NCBI GenBank assembly: GCA_958298945.1
Contig: OY282606.1
Location: 52,341,920-52,405,919 of the forward strand
Reading direction: 5' to 3'
Length of the DNA: 64,000 bases
From: Atherix ibis
Lineage: Eukaryota > Arthropoda > Insecta > Diptera > Athericidae
This document shows, in pieces, positions 1 to 11,990 of this stretch. Below the pieces are notes generated by a model. That model worked only from the letters and a program-made list of their open reading frames with translations. It had not been told where the DNA came from and made no database searches. A program made the translations under genes and the position numbers. Position 1 is the first letter of the stretch, and every line of letters begins with the position of its first letter.

Positions 1-1070
1 ATCTTGAAACTTACCCTAAAAATAGACAAAAACTAGCAAAATGTCAATCATAAAAATTTCCGTACATAAATTTTTCCGGTTGTTTTTTAGTTTTAAAATT
101 TTGTTCTTATAAAAAATTCACCATTAAAAAAAACTACACCGAAGGACTAACACTTATAATCAACCCCTTTAATAATTCATCAAGTTTGAAATAAAAATTA
201 ACAGCATTAGACCTTTTTCTGCTTTTAAGACCACATAAGTTAAAAAGATTCAAAGGTAAACGTTGATATTTCTAAAAAAAATAATAAAGGTTCGCAATTT
301 TTTTTTCCCTTGTCATCATTTTCCGTTTTATTCAAAATGGAAGGAAGTAAATTTGAGGTCAGGATGAGGAAGGAAAAATTTTCTGCTGAGTTTTTACGGA
401 AATAAAAACGTTTCTGCTCTTGTTGTTCGCTTTTGATTTTTTTTGTTGTTCCGACTTTATTCGTTCTATCAGAACTTATATGGAAAAGGTTAAAATGGCA
501 TGTAAACCCCCACCGAAATACTTTTGATATCCTCCCCCACCAACAACATTAAATGCTGTACATGCAAAATGAACGGAATTTTCTTTGGATTATCTTTAAC
601 GTAAATAAAAGTAAAATTGACGAGAAGCAAATGCCGTTCAAGAAAATTTCCTTACGGAAAAGGTGAAAAATCAAATGAGGGGTATAGATTTATGTTGAGG
701 GGAAGAGTAAGAAATGAGAATATTTTTTTTTTTAACGGAAAAAGGGCAAAAATGGCAATGGCAGAGACGATGACGACGATTTGAAGTTAAGTAAACCACA
801 AACCATTTAACTGTCTAACCATTCGACCATCCTACACAAGCATCGAAGCATCTCAATCTAACCACGACCACAAAGATTTGTCAGAAAGACGAAGCCCACA
901 AAAACAAGGAAAATTGTTATTTGCAAAAGATGACTTAGAAGTTGTCTTTTTGGGGCGAATAGTGCTTTTGGGTAAAAGGATCACAGAAGTCAGGGGAGGC
1001 ATAACGAAATGGGATTGGATAAGATTACACGTTCATCTTAAGTCATATAAGAAAACCAAATATGTGAATA

Positions 1071-1152
1071 GATGGATGGATGGATGGATATGTGGACGAT
1101 AGAAGGAGCAGTTGGGCGGATGGGCGAATGGGCGGATGGTCGGATGAATGGG
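1071..1152. repeat. GATG microsatellite with a decayed GGGCGGAT tail
   Basis: About five GATG units run from 1071 to 1089. From about 1114 to 1152 a degenerate series of GGGCGGAT, GGGCGAAT and GGTCGGAT blocks follows. The blocks look like a diverged continuation of the same simple repeat. Confidence 0.8.
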
Positions 1153-1691
1153 ATACATACAGAAGGTATTGCACATAAAAGTTGAGTAATACAAATGAAA
1201 ATGTTTTAGGAACCGAGAGCTTAATCTAAAATGCTTGCGGTAAAGAAATGAAATTCTGGATTATGTTCGGTTACATATTCTCATGTTTACATGGCCTGAC
1301 CGTAGAAATATAGCCCAGTAAACTTCCAACCGAATACACTCACACCCTCATACACATAATAACCACCAACCACCAAAATTCTGCTTTACTTGCAGAGAGA
1401 AGTTCGTGTTTAGAATGAATACATTTACGCCCACCAAATTATTGTATCCTTTTTGCTAAAATACTATTCGGATTCCAAAAAAGTCGAAAACAAAAATTTC
1501 GAAAAATTTCATTCCATCGTTATTTTCAAAGCTAAGCAATTTCTGCATTCAGCATCCTTGAGATTTTCTGGAAGTTTTTCTGTGGAGTTAAATCTTCAAT
1601 GTTTCGATGAAAATTGTAAAAAAATTTAACCTCAAAAAAGCACACAATTACTTCACGTTCATGTAAGATCTTATTTTTAAAATAAAAATCA

Positions 1692-1741
1692 TTTTCTATT
1701 CCAATGGAATTTATTTTAGTAAATTCCATTGGAATAGAAAA
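1692..1741. repeat. Perfect 22-bp inverted repeat (hairpin)
   Basis: The left arm, 1692-1713, begins TTTTCTATTCC. The right arm, 1720-1741, is its exact reverse complement. They are separated by the six bases TTTTAG. No transposon ends or coding sequence flank it. It could be a decayed foldback element, a structured RNA or chance palindrome growth. It is shorter than a typical microRNA precursor. Confidence 0.9.
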
Positions 1742-2379
1742 CAAAAAAAAAAACCAAAAAATTTTGAGATGGTTTTTTAGGTCAAAATTTTCCGAAAACG
1801 TCTCTCAAAGATTTATTTTTGATCCAATTTTAGTGAATTCCGTTTAACTTTTAACCTAAAAAATTTTGTTTCGGTTCCTTTTTGAGATCTAATTCTTTTC
1901 AACGATTTTTTCTCTTATTTTAAGTTTTTTTGATTGAATTTATTTAGAGAAGGTCTAATTTTCCAAAAACACTTTTCAAGTCTATTTTAGGACTTTTTTA
2001 CTAATTTTTTCTATGAAAAAAAAAATAATGTTTATGTTTCTTTTGAGGGCTTATATCATTTCAACCAATACTACAATTTTTATTTTAGTAAATTTTACTT
2101 AAAAATAATGTCTTATATTCCAAGAAAATTATCTTTTTATTTTTATACAAAATTGTCTCTATTGATTTTGTGTCGGTTTTGATGCCTTCAAATCGTTCTA
2201 AAGTGAAAAAATTATATTCAAATGCAATTTGAAGTCTAATTTTGGGAGCATAAATTGGCTTTATGCCATTCCAAAGATATAAAATTGTTCGTAAAAATTA
2301 TATCACAATAATCAAAAAAAAAAATGTTAAAAATCGCATCTTTATTTTAAACAGAAAATAATTTTTAAGAAAATTTTAT

Positions 2380-3366
2380 TAATGAAAAAATTATTCCTAA
2401 TCACCAATTTGGCTTCCGATCTGAACACTCCACTATTCAGAAATGCCATCGCATTTTTGATCACATTGCACATCCTCTCTTGAGAGCAATTTTTTAGATA
2501 TCTCCCAAGCTTTTGATCATGTATGGCATCCTGGACTCCTCTCGAAGTTCAAGAGCATCCTTCCTGCTACGTACTAAATTGTCATAAATTCATATCTCTC
2601 CCAACGGCATTTCCAAGTTGACATTAACTCAGAATCCTCGGAAATATAAACTTTTCTAGCCGGAGTACCACAAGGCAGTATCCTTGGTCCCATTTACTAT
2701 CATTGCTACTTATGCAGATGATACGGCCATATTTGCTGCCCATATACACAACCTTCAATCCTGGTTTAAGAGATGGAGAGTGAGGGTAAATTAATAGAAG
2801 AGTGCTCACATTACTTTCACACTTTGAAAATCTATCCCTTTACAGCTTAATAGTAACACGATTCCACAATATGATAAAGTGCATTATTTGGGACATTACC
2901 TGGACAAGAGACTAACATGGAACCCACATACTAGACTAAAAAGAGTTGAAGCTACCAGACGTTACCTACAACTTCTTAGACTACTTGACAAACGCTCGAA
3001 ACTACCAATCAAAAGTGAACTCCTAATCTACAATATAATTTTAAAACCTATTTGGACTTATGGAATTGAACTTTGGGGTTCAACGAAACATTCCAATTCC
3101 TATCGTGTCCACTGGCCTTACAATCCAAGATCCTCCGTAAAATTGTTGATGCTCCCTTTTATGTCCGTAACAACGTAATTCATCGTGATCTAAATATTCC
3201 CTTCTGATCAGAACCTGTGCATTTCCCGCTATCAAAAATTTCACTCCCGTTGATCCTATGATCATAATCCACATGTGAGAGAATTGTCTTGTTCTTCCCT
3301 TCCCGGAAACACTCATCTTAAGAGACAATGTCCTAGAGATATTCTAGAGGAATCTAATTTCCGTTA
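2380..3366 (+). mobile_element. Jockey-type LINE fragment (RT domain to C-terminus), copy J1
   Basis: This is a 5'-truncated non-LTR retrotransposon on the plus strand. Read in broken frames it shows HQFGFRSEHSTIQ near 2400, LDISQAFDHVWHPGLL near 2495, AGVPQGSILGP near 2660 and the reverse transcriptase active-site motif TYADDTA near 2712. A 99-residue open stretch at 2879-3178 covers the region after the RT, including YLDKRLTWNPHTR and LKPIWTYGIELWG, a block resembling the Jockey clade. Sequence is missing between GSILGP and TYADD, and several frameshifts are present. It is dead. It matches copy J3 (17.7-20.9 kb) closely, so both belong to one family. Confidence 0.88.
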
Positions 3367-3835
3367 GTTGGAGAAACGCCGATGGGTGTTTACTCCCACT
3401 TTATGATGCACAAGATTGTACTCGTAATTATAGAGGAGTGGCCCAAGGATACTACCTTGAGAGATACCAGGTGTGATAGGGTATATCTCGGGAATTTTCT
3501 GTACTAATAGGTAACTGGAAGTAACGTTGAAAGAGATATGATTTTGAAATAAGATAGTACGTAGCATGGAAGGATGCTCTTGAGTTTCCAGAGCAGTCCA
3601 GAGTGCCACGTTCGATCGAAAGCATGGGAGGAATTTAGCACATCATGATTGAAGAAAGTAATTAGCAAACGAAGGCCATTAATATTATCAATACTTGAGA
3701 GGATCTTGGTAAATTTTTGAATACTGATAATGGGATACCTTTTGAAAACTTTATGGAGGAGTATAGATATAATGGAGTAAAGTTTGTTGGGTAAAGATAC
3801 ATGGATGAGTGCGAGTTTTGTTGGGTGAATTTTTT
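3367..3835 (-). mobile_element. Jockey-type LINE fragment, minus strand, copy J2a
   Basis: Reading the minus strand from about 3650 down gives SHAFDRTWHSGLLWKLKSIL and then, after frame changes, PGISQGSILGPLLYN. These are reverse transcriptase motifs of the same LINE family as the neighbours. The copy ends near 3367 with a piece resembling the C-terminus of copy J2b. It meets the plus-strand copy J1 tail to tail. The TYADD active-site region is absent. It is a deleted, inactive relic. Confidence 0.7.
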
Positions 3836-4985
3836 ATATTTATTTTTAATTTTTATTTATATCCATTAGTGGAGGAAAACACCCATCGATGTTACCTCTA
3901 GAACAGGTTAATTTTATTTTATAATTTTAGAGAATCTCTCGGTCATCGCCGTTTTTAAAATCGATGGGTGTATACTGGAAGGGTGGGCGTGAAAAGTTCC
4001 CTTTCTAAAGGATTAGGGTGGAAGGATAGATGCGAGTGGAATTTTTTATATCGGGAGATGCATAGTTCACGAACAAATGGAACATTTAGGTCACGGTGGA
4101 TAACAGTGTTTCGCACATAAAAGGGGGCATTGACAATTTTACGAAGGATTCGGGATTGTAGGGATTGGATTAGAAGGGAGTTGGAATGCTTAGTCGAACC
4201 CCAAAGTTCTAGACCATATGTCCATATATGTTGTAAGTTTTGATTTACTGTCTAGGAGACGTAATAATTGTTTGTATCGTCCGTTAAGTTCACGTCTTTT
4301 AGTTTTCGTATGAAGGTTCGAGGTTCACCGTTTGTCGAATATAAGTCCAAAGTAACGTATGCTATTTTTTGTGGAATAATACTGCCGTTTAGGGTTATGT
4401 CGGGAATTTGTTTTCGGCAGAGTATGAAAGTTTCATGAGCAGATTTTTGCTCATTTACCTTCACTCTCCACCTTTTGAACCAAGTTTTTAAGGAGTGGAT
4501 ATGGTTCTGTAGGATACTAATGGCTGTGGAAGGATGTTTGTGAAGTGTCAGGATGGCTGTATCGTCAGCATATGTTGCGGTAAGGATGTTGTTGTGGCAA
4601 GGAATGTTATGGGTATAAATGTTGTAAAGGATAGGAGCTAGGATACTTCCTTGAGGGACACCGGCGGAAATTGGATAAATGTCAGAGTACTCAATATTTT
4701 CAGCTACCTGAAAATATCGGTCTGAGAGATAAGATTTAAGGATGTGGAAATAACCCGAGGGTAGGACTCGCTGCAACTTCCAAAGCAATCCAGGGTGCCA
4801 TACACGGTCGAAAGCATGCGAAATGCCAAGAAACACGCTATGTAGTCGACTACGCGATGACACTGCTGGATAGTGAAATGCTCAGGTCGAAATCCAAACT
4901 GATGCTGAGGAATGACACCCTCGGTTTCAAAAATGGGATAAAGGCGTTTTAGGATTAATTTTTCTAGGATTTTTGATAGCATGGA
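3836..4985 (-). mobile_element. Jockey-type LINE fragment, minus strand, copy J2b
   Basis: This is the best preserved minus-strand LINE copy. In order it shows MLSKILEKLILKRLYPIFE, QHQFGFRPEH, then after a frameshift near 4830-4860 GISHAFDRVWHPGLLWKL, SAGVPQGSILAPILYNIYTH, ATYADDTAILTLH (the RT active site) and WFKRWRVKVNEQKSAH. A second frameshift near 4350 is followed by pieces equivalent to the DKRLTWNPHT region and by ELWGSTKHSNS near 4190. The C-terminus (RRWVFSSTNGYK, then a stop) lies near 3880. Sequence upstream of about 4985 no longer resembles a LINE, so the copy is 5'-truncated, as is usual for target-primed insertions. Confidence 0.88.
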
Positions 4986-5620
4986 ATTGCCTCCTTCAAA
5001 AAAATTTTTAGGAGAGAAGAAATGGAATTTAAACGCCGATTTATAATGGCAAACACCGTTTATAAAATACGTGCATAGGAGTGTTCGGTAAGCTTGAGGT
5101 AATCAAATGTGTTAAAAAGCGCGGGGGGGGGCTGTAGGAATGTTTTATTTTCAGCGGTGTTATATTTAACAGGGAGTGGCGGATAAATGATACCTGGGGC
5201 CGTCCCTTGGGGTGGTAGTAATATAATTTTTTTGGTCGGAAATGGGTGCTGAAACATGGAATTCGGTGGGGTAGGAGACCTTTATGTGGTATTTTTCTCT
5301 TTCTCTCTCGTGGGAGTTTTCAAGCTAACTATCACAGTCTTGTTAACAATAGAAGGAAAAGAAAAGAAAGATCGAACTTATCTAATTTGTTAACTTTTTT
5401 GTGTGCTCCTTTTTCGTTAAAAAGTAATTTTTTTTAATCTAAGGTCTTTTTTTATTATTGTAGTTTACTCATTCGAATTTAATTATTTTGTATTTACTCT
5501 TATATTCAGTTTATTTTTTATAAATTTTCGAATACTTAAACGTTAGAAAATTTCAAGGTAAAATATAAAGTTTTCTTTATAAAGCAAGTGTACTAAAGGA
5601 CACTTTAATGTTTTGATATA
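4986..5620. other. AT-rich spacer between LINE relics
   Basis: No gene is recognisable. A run of G lies near 5124-5132. The short open stretches on both strands have no family resemblance. Confidence 0.5.
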
Positions 5621-5745
5621 TTGCGAATGTGGAAATTGTATGAAGAGATTAAGGTAGAGATAACTTTGTTGTGGGTGTCAGTTCATGAGGGTATTGAGGG
5701 TAACGAACTAGCACACAAACTTGTTAAAAGGGGAGCGATTACTCC
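5621..5745 (+). mobile_element. LINE ribonuclease H fragment
   Basis: The translation ITLLWVSVHEGIEGNELAH followed by KLVKRGA matches the C-terminal ribonuclease H block of I, R1 or Loa-type LINEs (usual form WVPGHSGIEGNExAD). Jockey elements generally lack this domain, so the piece probably comes from a different LINE than its neighbours. It is open through to 6052, but the downstream part is antisense to another LINE piece and is unlikely to be coding. Confidence 0.6.
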
Positions 5746-5774
5746 GTTCATTAGATTAAAACTCTTTTGTTGCT

Positions 5775-5990
5775 ATCCGAAGGGCCACCCGGATATGATT
5801 AAAAGTTCACAATGGAGTAATTCCCACTCTAAAAAAGGAATCGTTTTGGAATTAGTTGGGATATTAAATAAATATTGTATAAGAGTGGACCAAGGATACT
5901 GCAAAGGTGGAGTAAAGAGTTTTAAGAGGAGTTTCTCAAAAATATTGCCAAGAATTGGTAACAAGCTTATAAGTCTTTATGAGGATGGGG
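5775..5990 (-). mobile_element. Jockey-type LINE fragment with large internal deletion, copy J5
   Basis: On the minus strand LLPILGNIFEKLLLKLFTP is the N-terminal part of the reverse transcriptase. It is followed almost at once by SILGPLLYNIY, which normally lies far downstream. The sequence between, including the FGFR and AFDRVW blocks, has been lost. It overlaps the open frame of the opposite-strand ribonuclease H piece. Confidence 0.65.
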
Positions 5991-6482
5991 AGTGGGTGGT
6001 ACAAAGAATGATATTGAATATACGCTATAAATACGATAATAGTTTTCTTTGATGTCTTTTAAGGATAAGAGCTGTTATCAAAACATAACCAATGGCTTTT
6101 TTGTTGGAGAGTTAATGGATAAAATATTTAATTTGGGCATAAAATTTTTGGATGGGGTAAAATAGAAAGTGGAGTTTTGAGTTCGTCGTAAATTTTCTGT
6201 GAGTGTGTTTAGTTTTCTTTGTTATTGTTTGGAGTAAAAGTATTCACTAAGTGCTTGGCAGCCTTTTCTGTATCCAATTTTTCCCAGTGGGTGAGATGTA
6301 CTTTTTCTGGAGTATTTTCATTGGCCTCTAGCTTTTTTTCAGTTATTAGAGTTTCTACGTGTTATCAAGAGAGTTTCCTGTAATATTTAGTGTGAGCTTT
6401 GGCTACTGATTGAGTTTTATATATTTGTAGTAAGGTACTTTTCGTGTCCTGTTTTAAGGCTTTGTCCAAGCTCAATCAGTTT
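5991..6482. other. Unassigned spacer
   Basis: T-rich sequence with no recognisable coding region. It may hold decayed LINE sequence from its left neighbour, but no motif could be named. Confidence 0.4.
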
Positions 6483-7107
6483 AAGCGTCGTCATGCGAAA
6501 TGTTGCTCGCCAGACAAAAAAAAAAGTCGTTCCTGTATCGGATTCTGACAGGCGATGAAAAGTGGATATATTTCGAGACTCCTAAACGCAAAAAATCGTG
6601 GGTTGATTTCGGACAGAAGACGATGCTGTGCGTTTGGTGGGATCAGCAAGATATCGTCTAATATGAGATGTTGAAACCTGGTGAAACTGTCAATGCCTAC
6701 CGCTACCACCAACAACTGATCAAATTGTACCGTGCTCTGCTTGAAAAAAGGACGGTTTATCAACGAAGACATGACATGTCAAGAATGGTTCTAAACTGGT
6801 TGGAGACACTCAACTGGTAGGTGCTATCCCACCCCGCTTATTCATCAGACCTGGCCCCTTCAGACTACCACCTGTTTTGGTCGATGGGCCTTACGTTCGC
6901 TGAGCAACACTTCGATTCTTATGAAGACGTCCGAAAAAAGAGAAGGACTTTTTTTGGCGTGGTATCCACAAATTGCCTGAGAGATGGAAAAAATATGTAG
7001 CTGGCGAGGGTAAGTACCTTGAATAAATTTCTTTTTGCTGGCTTTCTATGAAAAAAAACATGTGTTTTTTTTACTAAAAAACAGCGGATTTAAGCTTATA
7101 CACCTGG
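6483..7107 (+). mobile_element. Mariner family A, 5'-truncated copy A1
   Basis: This is the transposase-encoding 3' part of a mariner (D,D34D) element. The right terminal repeat ends in TTAAGCTTATACACCTGG with a TA target base pair at 7108-7109. Readable blocks are LTGDEKWIYFETPKRKKSW (first catalytic Asp), MLKPGETVNAYRYHQQLIK and SSDLAPSDYHLF (third Asp). The block that should carry the second catalytic Asp (HDNAPSHT) is missing through a deletion of about 37 bases near 6778. A second deletion removes the linker after KSWVD, and stops are present. It cannot encode an active enzyme. Confidence 0.9.
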
Positions 7108-7109
7108 TA

Positions 7110-7604
7110 TATAAGCCTTAGAAGCTATAGTACGAGTGAAAAGAAAGGTCATTTAAAATTTTGTGCAGCTTGTTGGAGCTGCAGGCAAAGTTTTTTGATA
7201 ATTTTTGTAGAAAATTGTCTCTTGGTGTATCACTCCTTGAATGCGGCAACCCCATCGAGAGTGTTTAGATTTTTGAGGATGCTTAGGAGAACGAATATAT
7301 TCATTACTAAAATTTTGTTTTTGTTTTTTGTTGTTACTGTAACTGCTATTGCGGTTATTGAAAACGTAAATTAAAATTCCTTTTCTTGGATTTTTTTCTT
7401 TTTCAGGCAAATTTTTGTTTTATTATCAGTTTTCCTTAAAGATGATAAGAAATCATCAGAAATCAAAGTTTAGAAGGCCAGAAAATATTAGTCAGTCCTT
7501 AATCTAGAAATTTGGTAAAAGCTTTAAGATAATCATTGGGACTCTTTATTTTTTTTTCATTCCTTGCGATTATTAATTTCCATTTGCCTTTTGTGACACA
7601 AAAG
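7110..7604. other. AT-rich spacer between two mariner copies
   Basis: No gene recognised. The sequence separates the right end of mariner copy A1 from the left end of copy B1. Confidence 0.5.
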
Positions 7605-7606
7605 TA

Positions 7607-8833
7607 CGAGGTCTGTTCAAAAAGTATCCCGAATTTTCTAATTTTTTTCAAAAATTATTTATTTATTCATGAATATCTATTTTGTCCCCTTCAAAGTTAT
7701 CCCCACCGGATATTATACACTTGTGACTATATTTTTCCCAATCCTCGAAGCACTTCAAAATTTCAGTTTTTGTGATCTTGTTCAGCTCCTCCTTCGATGC
7801 TGTCTTTATCTCCTCAATCGTAGCGTAGTGTCTTCGTTTAATTGGGCTCTTCAGTTTCGGGAACAAGAAAAAGTCACATGGAGCCAGATCTGGGGAATAC
7901 GGTGGCTGCGGTATTATTAGTGTGTTGTTTTGGTCCAAAATAGCAAAAGCCAATTTTTGTTCTTCCACAAATCCGGACGTTTCTGGCGAATTGCTTAGCG
8001 TAACTTGCGCATAACTTGCAGGTATTATTTCTTATTGACCGTTATACCCTTTGGCAAGAATTCATGATGCACCACGCCACTGCAATCGAAGAAAACTGTA
8101 AGCAAAACATTCACATTCGGCCGAACTTGGCGCACTTTTTTCGGTCTTGGCTCGTGCGGCAGCTTCTATTGGAATGATTGAGCTTTGGTTTCCACGTTAT
8201 AACCATAAGCCCATGATTTGTCACCAGTAATGACCCTTTGAAGAAAATTTGGGTCGTCGCGGACAGAGTCCAACAGCTCCTTAGCAATGTTAATGCGACG
8301 CTGTTTTTGGTAGAAGTTGAGCAATTTTGTACGAATTTTGCGGCGACCCGTTTCACGATATGTTTAAGTCCTCAGCAACTTCTCTAATGGTGATTCGACG
8401 ATTTTCCAAAACTATTTTCCTCACTTCATCAATGTTTTCGTCTGTTGTTGACGTGCTCGGGCGTCTGGCACGCTATTCGTCGTTCACATCTTCTCGGCCC
8501 TCTGAGAACATTTTGTACCACCGATAAACGTTGCTTCGGTCTAAGGTAGCTTCACCATATGCCACAGTCAACATTTAGAATGCGTCCGCGCAATTAATTT
8601 TGTTTTTCACACAAAATTTGTTACAGATTCTTTGATTTATTTTTTGGAATGGGCAAAAATCGAAGACGAGCCAAAACACGTGCAAGCAAAGCAGCTGTCA
8701 AAAATTAACTGAACTTTCAAAATGGCCGAACTTGTCAGCATAAGTCAAATATAACGCCATAAAAAAAATCGAAAATCGAATATACGCAATCCGCGGATAT
8801 TCAAAATTCGCGATACTTTTTAAACTGACCTCG
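7607..8833 (-). mobile_element. Mariner family B, full-length copy B1
   Basis: Both terminal repeats are present. The left end starts CGAGGTCTGTTCAAAAAG, and the right end, reverse-complemented, starts CGAGGTCAGTTTAAAAAG. TA target duplications lie at 7605-7606 and 8834-8835. The length of about 1.23 kb is normal for mariner. This is one of two family B copies here that keep the N-terminal helix-turn-helix region; the other is B3. It gives the reference for the deletions seen in the other copies. Confidence 0.93.
7669..8640 (-). pseudogene. Mariner family B transposase pseudogene
   Basis: The minus strand reads, in order, MLTVAYGEATLDRSNVYRWY (N-terminal DNA-binding helices), TDENIDEVRKIVLENRRITI, a frameshifted linker, INIAKELLDSVRDDP, VITGDKSW (first catalytic Asp), then a degraded centre. 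It ends with an open stretch containing PQPPYSPDLAPCDFFLFPKL (third catalytic Asp) and KCFEDWEKYSHKCI. In-frame stops follow VNDE and NIS, and the segment that should hold the second Asp (LLHHDNAPAHTS) is lost. A complete enzyme would be about 345 residues and would cut and paste the element at TA. This one is inactive. Confidence 0.85.
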
Positions 8834-8835
8834 TA

Positions 8836-11800
8836 CATAAACGAAAGTTCTGATATTTATAAAAAATATTTACCTCAAGAAAAACATAATGGAAAAAATT
8901 AAAAACAAGAAGAAAAAATAACAAATTCCCATACCAATTTATCCAATGTGGGACTTCCGAGCCGACATAAAATCCTGTTGCGCAAAAACATAAATAAAAA
9001 CACACGTTGGACGTACTCTAAAAAAAATTCATTCGTTAGGAAAATGGAAAATTTTCCGTTGAATTTTTTATTAGCAATATTTAATAATTTGCTTCTTGTT
9101 TTTGGAAGGGGAGTAGTACATTTGTGAATCCATGTATGGATGAGAGGGTTAAAAGGTGACTAGGAAGAGCTTCTTGAAAAGGTAGGTAGAAAGGACGAAA
9201 AAAATACTATTTAGAAATGCCCGTACTCATAGTAACCATTCAGCTTTTCAAAATATTTCCCAAATTCGCTGTTTAGTTTTTTCTTTTTATTTAATTTTTC
9301 ATACCTTCCCTAGAATTTACGGTTTTTTTTTTTACTATATCAGAAAACAACTTTTACACTAGAGTATAATAAAAATTGACGGCTTTTCTCTTATCCTCAG
9401 TTCAAAAGCAGCAAAATTATCCTCTTTCCTTTGCTTAAGACACTCGAAGGTGAAGAAAGGACGATTCTGGAAAGAAGAAAAAATCCCGAGTAGTCAAAAG
9501 TTTCGTAAAGAAAATATTCATGCACCCGCTCTCAGGTGTCTATAAAATATTGTCTATCCTATTTCAGCTTTTCCATACTCTTAATCCTCCTCCACCCTCC
9601 AAGATCCGCTATAGCATTACACCTTCGAGAAGAAAGATAAAAAAATATTGCCGTAAAAAAAAAAAGTACAAACGAAATGAATAAAATTATAAATAAAGTT
9701 CAGAAGTTTGGAAGAAAGTTTTGGCATATTCAAGAAAAAATTCCAATACCATTTCCTAACCCCCCCCCACCCCTTTCCCATTGGTGCAAGAATATGCCAA
9801 CTACGAGTCAGAGGTAAACATGGTCCTTTGGACTTTTTTTTAGTGATATTCACACTTTTATGTTTGTTATTTGAAATGAAGACGTAAGAAACCATTTTTT
9901 TTAACGCACGTACAAAATACGATATAGTAAATTTTTCAATGTTGAATTTTTTATTTCTCCACCTCTACCGGTGGTTTAGTAACACTACCAACCATACCAA
10001 CAAGCGATTTTTTTACGTTTCTTCAGCATTTTTCGTTCACTACGCACTTTTTACTTGTTGTTGTTTTTTTCTCTTTTATATTTATTCCCTCTCATTACTA
10101 TTATTTGCTCTTTTGCTCTTTGCTATCAAAACCATCCCTCAAACTTACTTAAATTTATTCCACGTCATGTGAATTACCTTTTACCATCTAAGAAAATGTA
10201 TCCAACTCACCTGAGAGTCAATTGGATTTTCTGCTCTTCGGTGCAAAATCATCATTCTCCTACACCCCCCCTCCCCCCTTTGTCACTATTTTCCACCACC
10301 CATATTTGACACAAAATTTTCGTATTGTACGAAATTTTATTTTTTTGCTATTTGTTAAAAATCCCTCCTCCTTTTTTTTCCTTTACCGCAAAAAAGTTCT
10401 TTCTTTGTTGCAAATTTTCTTTTTACGTCCTTTTACGATTTCCTTCTTAATTTTGTAAGTTGTTTTCTTGATGAGCATTTACCACCATTTCCTACCCTTT
10501 TACCTTCTTTTCGACAAATTCAATTGTCTTCCTTTTTTCTATCATATTTTTATATTATTTGTTCTTGTTGCTTTTTTTTATATATTTTTAGTTTTCTGTT
10601 CCTTTTGGAAAATTTTCCCAAAATATTGCATATTTAAGACCATATGTGGAAGATACCCAAAATATGAAATAAAGTAAGAAAAAAACTTCATAAAGAAAAT
10701 AAGAAATCGTAAAAAAAAAAATAATAGCATAAAATTCGTAACAACGTGTGCGCACGTTTAAGAGTAATTCCACTAAGGCCCTCGCAAATTTCTTTCTTTT
10801 TATTTGTCGAATTTTTTTTTTCTTCTAGTATTTTCTGTTCTTTAACTTTTTTTTTCCTTCTTTCAATTTTATTATATATTTTTTGTGTGAGTGGGAGGAC
10901 GAAAATGGCGAGGTAGGATTCAGGTTTATTATAAATTTTTCATACCTTTAGTTATTTTTGTGATGATAGCAACAAATAAAAAGGAAAATATTTTGCTTTT
11001 ATATTAGAAAAATACAACAACAACAACAACAAAAAAACTAACAAAAAGGATGGGAAAATAAACGGTTTTTTTTCTTCTTATACACATATCTACCCACAAA
11101 ATGACTAAAATAAGAAGGGATGACTTATATTAGGCGAAAAATAAAAGTAAACTGCCAGTTGGATATGTTTGGTCCTTTTGTGACCAACGAACAGAAATTT
11201 TGGGTAATGGCGATGGTAATATAGGCTAAAGGTAATGGACGAATGGTAGTGCTGGTTACGATGAAGAACACTCTTGGAAGATGCCGACAATAAATCCAAA
11301 TAAAAACTAATATAAGGACAACATGCGCCATCTTATAATATACAATATATGTTCGAGTATTACCGACTTATAGTGTCATGTCATGTCCTCTATTCCCATA
11401 TTCGTGGAACGTGTCTTACATTCTCGTATAAATTATTTATATTCAAACTAAGTTTTCATGTATAGCGAACACGTAGATTTGGAAATAATCTTAAAAAAAA
11501 AAAAGAAAAAAAAAGAAAATCTACAAAAAATTTGAAAAGAAAAAAAATATTTCTTAAAAGTTATTTGAACGCACAAAGAAATTTGTTTTTTCTTTTACTT
11601 TCTCTTGGTTTTGAGGGTAGATTAGGAATAAAATGAAATTAAAAAATTCTATAAAATAATACAGGTAGTGGCAAAATAGAAGAGGGAGCGGCGAAAATAA
11701 TTATTTCGATTTAGATGGCAGAACCCATCATTAGACATAATACCATGGGTCAATCAACACCGAACACAGACCTGTCATGTTATGAATTTCAGCAGCCCAG

Positions 11801-11990
11801 CTGATTAGATCTAGATTGTTATACCCAGCTTGCACAATTTCACAAATTCCTCTCTGATTTAGTATTCCATATGTATAAGATGGTCGAACAATAACCAATT
11901 CCCATGGTGAACGACCTCAACCTGTAGACGGCTCTCCCTGTTTTATGTACCACCATCTGATCCCGTCCCTGAAACAGCTACTTCCACAAG
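8836..11990. other. AT-rich spacer, T-rich on the plus strand
   Basis: About 3.2 kb with no recognisable gene. From about 9.9 to 10.6 kb the plus strand is pyrimidine-rich and gives phenylalanine- and leucine-rich open stretches that reflect composition, not coding. The part at 11.7-11.99 kb is less AT-rich and may belong to the LINE that follows, but I could not place it. Confidence 0.5.

Larger units (their letters stand above)
1..2379. other. AT-rich non-coding spacer
   Basis: No coding region is recognisable. The few open stretches are short, low in complexity and unlike any family I know. The segment holds a GATG microsatellite near 1.07-1.15 kb and a perfect hairpin at 1692-1741, both listed separately. 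The rest is A/T-run sequence typical of insect spacers or introns. Confidence 0.6.
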
